From contig NZ_AULK01000007.1 in NCBI RefSeq assembly GCF_000419445.1, positions 1-64,000 on the forward strand: 64,000 bases of DNA, written 5' to 3'. Below the pieces are notes generated by a model that saw only the letters and a list, made by a program, of their open reading frames with translations, was not told the DNA's origin and searched no databases. Within the stretch, counting starts at the first letter, position 1. Each line of letters starts with the position of its first letter. Source of the stretch: Gryllotalpicola ginsengisoli DSM 22003. Lineage in GTDB: Bacteria > Actinomycetota > Actinomycetes > Actinomycetales > Microbacteriaceae. This document shows positions 7,992 to 14,723 of this stretch, piece by piece. Made by a program: the position numbers and the translations under genes.

Positions 7992-9629
7992 ATGAAGCAC
8001 ATCACCCGCACCCTCGCGGCCGTGGCGATCGTCGGCCTCGGCGTCGCCGCATCCGCCCCCGCTTTCGCCGCTTCCGGCCGCAACACGGCCACCTCGCACT
8101 CCACCGCTCCCCGCAACGACGCGTTCACCGTGAACGGCGGAGTGACGAGCGTCATCGACCCGCAGGCCAACGACCCGAAGGGCCTGCAGATCGTCTCCAA
8201 CACCAAGACCGCGCACGGCACGCTCACCCGGCAGTCCGACGGCACCTTCATCTACACGCCCGACAAGGGCTTCCACGGCACCGACTCGTTCACCTACTCC
8301 ACCTCCGACGGCGTCTCGCTGTACTCCACCGACATCGCACCGCTCGGCACGGTGACGGGCGTGAACATCTCGGGCGGCGCCTACGGCTCGGCCGTGACGA
8401 CCAAGCCCGGGAACGACAAGATCTTCTACGGCTTGACCGACCGGGGCCCGAACGTCGACGGCCCGAACGGCACCAAGGTCGAGCCGCTGCCCGACTTCGA
8501 GCCCGCCATCGGCGAGTTCACCTACGGCTCCGACGGCCAGGCGGTGCTGCTCAAGACCATCCGGCTCAAGGGCACCGACGGCAAGCCGCTCAACGGCCTC
8601 GAGAACCCCGAGGCGAATGCGGGCGAGACGATCACCGACATGGACGGCAACGTGCTTCCGACGTCGGACCACGGCCTCGACACCGAGGGCCTCGTCGCAG
8701 CATCCGATGGCACGTTCTGGGTCTCCGACGAGTACGGCCCCTACATCGTGCACTTCGACAGCACCGGCAAGGAGATCGGGCGGCTGTCGCCCTACGACGG
8801 CACCCTGCCGGCCGAGCTCAAGTTCCGTGAGCCGAACAAGGGCATGGAGGGCCTCACCGTGACGCCCGACGGCAAGACGCTCGTCGGCATCATGCAGTCC
8901 GCCCTCACGATCGACAGCGACCACCAGGCCAAGAGCAAGAACATCCCGTTCACGCGCATCGTCACCTACGACCTGAAGACGAAGGCCGTGCACGAGTACG
9001 CGTACGTGCTCGACGACCCGGCGACCACCGGCACCGCGGTCAGCGAGATCACCGCGGTCAGCGCGACCAAGTTCCTCGTCGACGAGCGCGACGGCAACAT
9101 GGAGCCGGGCGCCTACAAGAAGATCTACGAGATCGACCTGTCCAAGGCGACCGACATCGGCCCCGACGCGAACGTCGAGAACGCGCACTACGACGCCACC
9201 TACGGCCTCGAGGTTGACGGCGTCGGTCCGCTCGAGTACCTCTTCACCGACAAGTCGCAGAGCCCCGACGGGCAGGCCATCCTGACCGCGAACCACATCA
9301 CGCCGGTGAAGAAGTCGCTCTACCTCGACCTCGGCGCGCTGGTCACCAAGCTCGACCCGACCGGCGGCTTCTTCGGCCACGACAAGGTCGAGGGTATCGA
9401 CCTGATCGACGGCGGCACGAAGCTGCTCGTCTCGAACGACAGCGACTTCGGCATCGACGGGCTCGCGGATGCCTCGGGCGAGGTCTCCACGGACGTGACG
9501 GCGCCCTTCACGCTGCACGCCAAGACCCTGCCGAACGGTCAGCAGGACGACGGCGAGTACCTCGTCGTCGACCTCGCCAAGGCGAACGACGCGGTCAAGA
9601 CCGCGACGGTCAGCATCCGCGTTCGCTGA
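7992..9629 (+). CDS. Secreted phytase-like esterase with Ig-like domain
   Basis: A 545-residue exported protein. Residues 1-28 form a Sec signal peptide ending APAFA-AS. Residues 40-90 resemble a bacterial Ig/cadherin-like domain (NDAFTVNGG, GTFIYTPDKGFHGTDSFTY). The rest matches the 'esterase-like activity of phytase' beta-propeller family, with TDRGPNVDG, GLDTEGLV, SDEYGPYIVHF, NKGMEGLT and DKVEGIDLI. Family members are thought to hydrolyse phosphoesters, possibly phytate, outside the cell, but activity is rarely tested. Start is ATG 7992; the frame is open far upstream, but that part is antisense to the AlkZ-like gene. A strong hairpin terminator follows. Confidence 0.85.
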   Translation: MKHITRTLAAVAIVGLGVAASAPAFAASGRNTATSHSTAPRNDAFTVNGGVTSVIDPQANDPKGLQIVSNTKTAHGTLTRQSDGTFIYTPDKGFHGTDSFTYSTSDGVSLYSTDIAPLGTVTGVNISGGAYGSAVTTKPGNDKIFYGLTDRGPNVDGPNGTKVEPLPDFEPAIGEFTYGSDGQAVLLKTIRLKGTDGKPLNGLENPEANAGETITDMDGNVLPTSDHGLDTEGLVAASDGTFWVSDEYGPYIVHFDSTGKEIGRLSPYDGTLPAELKFREPNKGMEGLTVTPDGKTLVGIMQSALTIDSDHQAKSKNIPFTRIVTYDLKTKAVHEYAYVLDDPATTGTAVSEITAVSATKFLVDERDGNMEPGAYKKIYEIDLSKATDIGPDANVENAHYDATYGLEVDGVGPLEYLFTDKSQSPDGQAILTANHITPVKKSLYLDLGALVTKLDPTGGFFGHDKVEGIDLIDGGTKLLVSNDSDFGIDGLADASGEVSTDVTAPFTLHAKTLPNGQQDDGEYLVVDLAKANDAVKTATVSIRVR

Positions 9630-9643
9630 CGCGCTACTCTGAG

Positions 9644-9680
9644 GCCCTGCGGCGGAGCACCCCACGCCCCGCCGCAGGGC
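9644..9680 (+). terminator. Strong hairpin terminator
   Basis: A perfect 12-bp stem (GCCCTGCGGCGG / CCGCCGCAGGGC) with a 13-base loop begins 15 bases after the phytase-like stop codon and ends before the next ribosome site. Confidence 0.75.
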
Positions 9681-9704
9681 TCTCGTAGCGTGAAGGAGTC
9701 GTGC

Positions 9705-10322
9705 GTGCCGTCTGCCTCCCCGTCTTCCCCCGCCGGCCGCAGCCTGCAGGCGCGGCGCAGCACGGCGCATCCGTTCTGGTCGAGCGTGACGGGCGAGGTG
9801 CGCCGCACCACCTGGTACGACGACGGGCTCGACATGACGGCCGCGCGCTTCGCCGCGACGCGCGAGCCGCTGCGCCTCGGCGTGCGGCCGATCTCGCCGC
9901 GCGCGTGGAGCTTCGCCGGCCTCGAGGACGGGCGGCTGACGGTCGCCGGCACTGCCGACGACGCCGGCACGGATGCCGCGGCCGAGGCCGACGCCGAGCG
10001 CGCGGTGCGCAAGGTGCTCGACCTGCTGCTGCCCGAGGAGGCGCTCGCCCGATTCGTGCTCGAGCCGATCGCCGAGGCTCGGGTGCGGCGCCGGCTGGTG
10101 CGCTCGTTCACGGCGCGCTGGCGCGAGCCCCACGACGGGCCGGCCCCGTTCGGCATGCGCCACGGCGGCGAGGCGTTCCGCTTCCGCATCGACGTGAAGA
10201 GCGGAATCGTCGTGCAGGCCACCGCCTTCGCCGCCGGCTCGGTGGTGGAGCGGGTCGAGCTGCACCGCCTGGCCATCAGCGCGCTTGACGCGCCGCCGAT
10301 CGGGGAACGGATCCTGGTGTAA
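9705..10322 (+). CDS. Conserved hypothetical protein
   Basis: Not recognised; 205 residues, soluble, rich in Arg and Ala, no signal peptide or membrane helix. GTG 9705 is chosen as start because GAAGGAG ends seven bases before it; a GTG at 9690 in the same frame overlaps that site. The middle (residues 85-120) is an Asp/Ala-rich helix and the C-terminal half has alternating strands (RFRIDVKSGIVVQATAFA). It precedes chaB by 20 bases on the same strand, so the two are probably co-transcribed. Confidence 0.6.
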   Translation: MPSASPSSPAGRSLQARRSTAHPFWSSVTGEVRRTTWYDDGLDMTAARFAATREPLRLGVRPISPRAWSFAGLEDGRLTVAGTADDAGTDAAAEADAERAVRKVLDLLLPEEALARFVLEPIAEARVRRRLVRSFTARWREPHDGPAPFGMRHGGEAFRFRIDVKSGIVVQATAFAAGSVVERVELHRLAISALDAPPIGERILV

Positions 10323-10342
10323 GCCCGGAAAGGAGTCACATC

Positions 10343-10726
10343 ATGCCCGGAGCGAAGGATCTGCCCAGCACGCTGCAGCGCTCGCCGAAGCACGCCCAGG
10401 AGATCTGGGTGAAGGCGCACGACTCCGCGCTCGACAGCTACGGCCCCGGCCGCCGCGCCCAGCAGACCGCGTACGCGGCCCTCAAGCACGAATACGAGAA
10501 GGTCGGCGACCACTGGGAGGAGAAGGGTCGCAAGGGGCCATCGGATGCCGGGGCCAAGCGCCGCGGCCGGCCGACGGCCGGCGGGGTGGACGCCGAGGCG
10601 CCGAAGTCGCACCTGATGGAGGTCGCGAAGAAACTCGACATCCGCGGCCGCAGCTCGATGAGCAAGGACGAGCTGGTCGACGCGATCCAGAAGGCGAACG
10701 CCAGGGAGACGAGGAAGAGCCGCTGA
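10343..10726 (+). CDS. chaB: ChaB family protein with Rho-N-like C-terminus
   Basis: A 127-residue protein. Residues 5-60 form the ChaB domain (DLPSTLQRSPKHAQEIWVKA, then AYAALKHEYEKVGDHWE). Residues 88-122 resemble a Rho N-terminal/SAP-like helix pair (LMEVAKKLDIRGRSSMSKDELVDAI) that often binds nucleic acid. ChaB in E. coli was named as a cation transport regulator, but in actinobacteria the fusion is mainly a small basic protein of unknown role. A GGAAAGGAG ribosome site precedes the ATG. It follows the hypothetical gene closely and ends in a bidirectional terminator region. Confidence 0.85.
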   Translation: MPGAKDLPSTLQRSPKHAQEIWVKAHDSALDSYGPGRRAQQTAYAALKHEYEKVGDHWEEKGRKGPSDAGAKRRGRPTAGGVDAEAPKSHLMEVAKKLDIRGRSSMSKDELVDAIQKANARETRKSR

Positions 10727-10743
10727 GGCATCCGTGACCCTGT

Positions 10744-10774
10744 CGGTGCGGGCGCCGGAGCGGAGCCCGCACCG
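10744..10774 (+). terminator. Hairpin after chaB
   Basis: Perfect 10-bp stem CGGTGCGGGC / GCCCGCACCG with an 11-base loop followed by a short GTTTCG tract; the chaB operon and the sugar ABC operon converge here. Confidence 0.7.
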
Positions 10775-10781
10775 GTTTCGC

Positions 10782-10801
10782 CGGCGACGGGGCCGTCGCC
10801 G
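10782..10801 (-). terminator. Hairpin after sugar ABC operon
   Basis: Arms CGGCGACGG / CCGTCGCCG with a very tight loop lie just downstream of the last permease stop codon on the minus strand; likely terminator of that operon. Confidence 0.5.
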
Positions 10802-10803
10802 TC

Positions 10804-11751
10804 TCAGCCCTTGCGCGCCTGCGTCGCCACGCCCTCCACGAAGAAGCGCTGCCCGAACGCGAACAGGATCAGCATCGGCAGCGTGACGAGCAGGCTCGCC
10901 ACCATCACGAACTGGTAGTCGCCGTGGCCGCCGTTGGTCGGGCTGAACGCCGTCATCGCGTACGAGATGCCGAGCGGCACCGTGAACGACGACGGGCTGC
11001 CGCCGTTCAGGTAGATCAGCGCGCCCTGCAGGTTGTTCCAGCTGGCCTGGAACTCGAACAGGAACACGATCACGAACGACGGGATCGACAGCGGCATCGC
11101 GATGCGCCGGAACAGCCCCCACGCGCCCAGGCCGTCGATGCGGGCGGCATCGAACAGCTCCCTGGGCAGGCCGAGGTAGAACTGCCGCTGCAGGAAGATG
11201 TAGAACGCCGAACCGAACAGGTTCGCCCCGAACAGCGGCACCCAGGTGCCCACGAGCCCGAGCCCGTGCCAGATCAGGTACTGCGGCACCATCGTCACCG
11301 CGGTGGGAAGCATCATGGTGCCGAGCACCAGGCCGAACAGCAGGCCGCGGCCGGGGAAGCGGAAGAACGCGAAGCCGAACGCCACGACCGAGCTCGAGAC
11401 GGCGGCGAGGCCCGCCGCGAGCACGGCGATGGCGAGGCTCGTGAACACCCACGACAACAACGGCAGCTGCTGCCACACCTCGACGAAGTTCTGCGGGCTG
11501 AAGGTGTGCGGGATGAGCGCGTTGTCGAAGACCTCCTCCCGCGGCTTGAAGCTCGCCGAGATCAGCCACACGAGCGGGTACAGGAACGCGCAGCTGCACA
11601 GGCCGAGGGCCACCCACACCACGATCCGGCCGAGGCGGGAGGAGGTGCGGCTGCGGCCGGGCAGGCGCGCCGCCGAGGCATCCGTCGCGGGCGTCTCGGC
11701 CGCCTCGCGCACGAACGCGGTCGCGCTCGCCGAGCCCGAGGTCGCGGTCAC
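10804..11751 (-). CDS. Carbohydrate ABC transporter permease (MalG type)
   Basis: Inner-membrane permease of 315 residues and six hydrophobic segments, the second permease of a CUT1-type sugar importer. The conserved cytoplasmic EAA loop is visible as ELFDAARIDGLGAWGLFRRI, which docks the ATPase. An additional long hydrophilic N-terminus (about 35 residues rich in Ala/Thr/Ser) precedes the first helix. GTG 11751 is taken as start because it overlaps the upstream permease stop (GTGA), giving translational coupling. The operon order is binding protein, MalF type, MalG type. No ATP-binding gene follows, so a shared MsmK/MsiK-like ATPase elsewhere is expected. Confidence 0.88.
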   Translation of the reverse strand: MTATSGSASATAFVREAAETPATDASAARLPGRSRTSSRLGRIVVWVALGLCSCAFLYPLVWLISASFKPREEVFDNALIPHTFSPQNFVEVWQQLPLLSWVFTSLAIAVLAAGLAAVSSSVVAFGFAFFRFPGRGLLFGLVLGTMMLPTAVTMVPQYLIWHGLGLVGTWVPLFGANLFGSAFYIFLQRQFYLGLPRELFDAARIDGLGAWGLFRRIAMPLSIPSFVIVFLFEFQASWNNLQGALIYLNGGSPSSFTVPLGISYAMTAFSPTNGGHGDYQFVMVASLLVTLPMLILFAFGQRFFVEGVATQARKG

Positions 11752-12662
11752 GACCGCGCCTCCGCCTCGTAGTAGACGAAGCGGTTGCTCAACTTCACCT
11801 GGATCAGCGTGATCACGAGCACGATCGCGAACAGCAGCCACGCCATCGCCGAGGCGAAGCCGAAGTCGAACTGCCGGAACGCCTGCTGGAACAGGTACAC
11901 GGCGTAGAACAGCGACGAGCTCGGCGACGCGTTCGTCTGGTCGCGCCAGAACAGCAGGTACGCCTGGTCGAACACCTGGAACGCGGCGATCGTGAGCACG
12001 ACGACGTTGAAGAAGATCGCGCCCGAGATCATCGGCACCGTGATCGAGAAGAAGCGGCGCACGGGGCCGGCGCCGTCGACGGATGCCGCCTCATGCAGCT
12101 CCCGCGGAACCGTGTTCAGCGCCGCGAGGAAGATGACCATGGTGCCGCTGACCCCCCACAGCGTCATGATCACGATCGACGGCACCACCCAGTGCGGGTC
12201 CACCAGCCACTGCGGGCCCTCGATGCCGAACAGGCGCAGGAAGCGGTTGATCGCCCCCGAGTTGCCGTTCAGCAGGATGAGGAACACGGAGGCGGTCGCC
12301 ACCGCGGGCGTCATCTTGGGCAGGTAGAACACGGTGCGGAAGAAGCCGGCCGCGCGGCCCGCCCTGCTCAGCACCAGCGCGAGCGCGAGCGCGACGATGA
12401 TCTCGAGCGGCACCGCGAGCACGGCGTAGTACAGGGTGTTGCCGAGGGATTGCGCGACCTTCGGGTCCTGCAGCAGCTCGGCGTAGTTCTCGGCGCCGGC
12501 GGGGGAGATCGAGCCGGTGAGCAGGTCGTAGCGGCTGAACGAGACGACGAGCGAGTAGATCATCGACCCGGCCGTGAAGACGAGGAAGCCGATGATCCAC
12601 GGGCTGATGAACGCGTAGCCGGCCAGCGCCTCGCGCCGGCGCAGAGTCATGCGCAGGCTCAT
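11748..12662 (-). CDS. Sugar ABC transporter permease (MalF type)
   Basis: A 304-residue permease with six hydrophobic segments (first: YAFISPWIIGFLVFTAGSMI). The EAA-loop equivalent reads ELHEAASVDGAGPVRRFFSI. The ATG at 12662 overlaps the TGA of the substrate-binding protein by four bases, so expression is coupled; its stop likewise overlaps the next permease. It pairs with the MalG-type protein to form the membrane channel of the importer. Substrate cannot be read from sequence; oligosaccharides are usual for this class. Confidence 0.88.
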   Translation of the reverse strand: MSLRMTLRRREALAGYAFISPWIIGFLVFTAGSMIYSLVVSFSRYDLLTGSISPAGAENYAELLQDPKVAQSLGNTLYYAVLAVPLEIIVALALALVLSRAGRAAGFFRTVFYLPKMTPAVATASVFLILLNGNSGAINRFLRLFGIEGPQWLVDPHWVVPSIVIMTLWGVSGTMVIFLAALNTVPRELHEAASVDGAGPVRRFFSITVPMISGAIFFNVVVLTIAAFQVFDQAYLLFWRDQTNASPSSSLFYAVYLFQQAFRQFDFGFASAMAWLLFAIVLVITLIQVKLSNRFVYYEAEARS

Positions 12663-14038
12663 TTCCCGTTGTCCTTCGTCACCTGCTCGTACGCCTGCAT
12701 GGCACTCTTCTGCGCCGCCGCGAGCGCCGCCTTCGGCGTCTTCGTCCCCAGCAGGGCGCTCTGCAGCGCGTTCTGCAACTCGGTCTGGATCTGCTGGCCG
12801 GCGGGGGAGGTGCCGATCGAGCGGCCGGAGCCGACGATGTCGTAGTAGGTCGAGATGGCCTGGTCGAACCCGGCGTTGCCGCTCGATTTCACGTAGCTGG
12901 AGTGGATCTTCTGATCCACCTTCGGCAGCCCGGTGAACAGGCCGGTGTTGATCGACCCAGGGGTGGCCGCGAGGGTCTTGAGGCGGGCCTGCTCGGCGGC
13001 ATCCCACGCCTTCTCGTCGTCGAGGCTGAGCGCCCACGCGCACGCGGCGTCCTTGTTCTTCGCCTGCGCGGGGATGACGAAGGCGGTGCCGCTCGCGACC
13101 GTGATGGGCTTTCCGTCGGCGGCGCGGAACGGCACGGCGCCGAGGTCCACCTGCTTCACGTACGGGGTGAGCACGTTGAGGTACCACTGGTTGTCCACCT
13201 GCGCGCCGACCTGGTCCTTCACGAACTGGTTGTCCTTGCCGAAGGTGTCGAAGGTGTCGCTGAAGCTCTTCGCCTTGGCATAGCCGCCCTGGGCGTCGTA
13301 GAGGCGCTTGAGCACCTCGAGCCCCTTCACGTTGCCGGGGTCGTCGAGGGTCGGCTTGCCGTTCTCATCGATGATCTGGCCGCCGTATGCCAGCAGCCAG
13401 AGGCCCGGCTGGCCCGAGGCGACCGGGTCGAATCCGAGCGTGGTGGGCGTGCCGCCCGAGGCGCGGTACATCTTCGTCGCCGCCGCGACGAGCTGATCGG
13501 GCTTCGAGGTGTCGATCTGGTCGGCCGAGACGCCCGCCTTCTTCAGTACGCGCATGTTCAGCAGGATGGCGGGCGGCTGGAAGAACTGCGGCACCGCCCA
13601 GATCTTGCCGTCGTAGCTGACGTCGTCGCGCACGGAGGTGTAGAACGTCGAGTCGGGGTCGACGCCGTGCGCCTTGTAGCACGCGTCGAGCGGGGTGATC
13701 AGGCCCTTCGCGGCGTAGGTGGCGACCAGCTGTGCATCCATCTGCACGACGTCGGGCACGTTGCCGCTGGCGACGCGGGTGACGAACTTCTGCGCGTCGA
13801 ATCCGGTCTGGTCGAGGTCGACGGTGACCCCGTCCAACGCCTTCTTCGCGTAGGCGAGGCGCGCCTTGCCGACGTCGTCGGTGTTGTTGAATCCCCACGC
13901 TTTGACGGTGCCGCTCGGGTGGCTCGTGAAGGCGGCGCTGCCTGAGCCGGAGGAGGAGGTGGAGCATCCGGCGAGCAGCAGGGCCGCCGTGGTGGCGGTG
14001 GCCAGCGCTGCCAGCGCGGTGCGGGCTGGGTGTGACAT
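12659..14038 (-). CDS. Extracellular sugar-binding lipoprotein of ABC importer
   Basis: A 459-residue solute-binding protein of the CUT1 (cluster B) family. Residues 1-25 are a lipoprotein signal with lipobox LLAGC, so the mature protein is anchored at Cys25 on the outer face of the membrane. Family features include the KAWGFNNTDD strand, ASGNVPDVVQMDA, WAVPQFFQPPAILLN and a VIPAQAKNKDAACAWALSLD region. It delivers a sugar to the two permeases encoded downstream. A GGAGAG ribosome site precedes the start and a GC hairpin lies in the leader. The absence of an adjacent ATPase or regulator leaves the inducer unknown. Confidence 0.88.
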   Translation of the reverse strand: MSHPARTALAALATATTAALLLAGCSTSSSGSGSAAFTSHPSGTVKAWGFNNTDDVGKARLAYAKKALDGVTVDLDQTGFDAQKFVTRVASGNVPDVVQMDAQLVATYAAKGLITPLDACYKAHGVDPDSTFYTSVRDDVSYDGKIWAVPQFFQPPAILLNMRVLKKAGVSADQIDTSKPDQLVAAATKMYRASGGTPTTLGFDPVASGQPGLWLLAYGGQIIDENGKPTLDDPGNVKGLEVLKRLYDAQGGYAKAKSFSDTFDTFGKDNQFVKDQVGAQVDNQWYLNVLTPYVKQVDLGAVPFRAADGKPITVASGTAFVIPAQAKNKDAACAWALSLDDEKAWDAAEQARLKTLAATPGSINTGLFTGLPKVDQKIHSSYVKSSGNAGFDQAISTYYDIVGSGRSIGTSPAGQQIQTELQNALQSALLGTKTPKAALAAAQKSAMQAYEQVTKDNGK

Positions 14039-14061
14039 GTCAGGCTCTCCATACGCGACAA

Positions 14062-14082
14062 GGCCGCCCCCTCGGGGCGGCC
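14062..14082 (-). promoter_or_regulatory. Leader hairpin of sugar ABC operon
   Basis: A 9-bp perfect stem GGCCGCCCC / GGGGCGGCC with a 3-base loop lies 24 bases upstream of the binding-protein start. A weaker 6-bp inverted repeat AGAAGC/GCTTCT is at 14097-14121. Either may be a regulator site or mRNA stabiliser; no regulator is assigned. Confidence 0.4.
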
Positions 14083-14193
14083 GCGGGTGTTACAGGAGAA
14101 GCGGTTCCCCGCAGTGCTTCTGACGAAACCCGCCGCGACCAGGGGCTGGGTTCTCAGCCGCCTCGCCCCGGCGGGGTCAGCCCCGCCGCCCGC

Positions 14194-14532
14194 TCACGGC
14201 GCCGAGGGGCCGCCGGCGGCGCGCAGGTACTCCTCGGCCTCGTCCTCGCTCATCAGCACCATGCCGCGCACGCCGTGCGAGGAGCGCTCGAGCGCCTCGA
14301 GCCAGCGGCGGTTCAGCTCGGGCGCGCGGGCACCGGAGAAGTGGAACTCGAGGGGGATGGCGGGGGCGAGCCAGATGCTCATGCGGCCCGAGCCGTCCTG
14401 CGGCGGGATCGTCCAGTTCAGCAGGAACACCTCGCCCCGGCGCAGCTTGGCGGCGATCGCCACCTTGAGATGCGCCAGCACGCGGTCGTCGATGGGGAAG
14501 CGCGCCTCGCCGGCGTACACAAGGGTGCCCAC
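14194..14532 (-). CDS. DUF7882-like small protein
   Basis: A 112-residue soluble protein starting at GTG 14532, with a perfect AGGAGG ribosome site. The sequence GTLVYAGEARFPIDDRVLAH followed by KLRRGEVFLLNW and WLAPAIPLEF matches a small conserved family found widely in Microbacteriaceae (recalled as DUF7882). The C-terminus carries an acidic helix (SEDEAEEYLRAA). Function is not known. It is transcribed in the same direction as the ABC operon start, 155 bases upstream of it, but ends before that operon's promoter region. Confidence 0.72.
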   Translation of the reverse strand: MGTLVYAGEARFPIDDRVLAHLKVAIAAKLRRGEVFLLNWTIPPQDGSGRMSIWLAPAIPLEFHFSGARAPELNRRWLEALERSSHGVRGMVLMSEDEAEEYLRAAGGPSAP

Positions 14533-14723
14533 GGTCCTCCTATAGGAAAGAGACTGCGAGCCCTTTGGTCCGCGACGGAGGAACCGCCCGACGTGCCCTG
14601 CAGCACGATGTTCGCACGCCGCGCGCTCTTCGGCAAAATCCCCGATCCGACACCTTATCGGCGCGAAGTGCAACACGGGCCGCCCGGGGCGGTTCCGAGG
14701 CGACCCGTGGGGGTGCGGCGACG

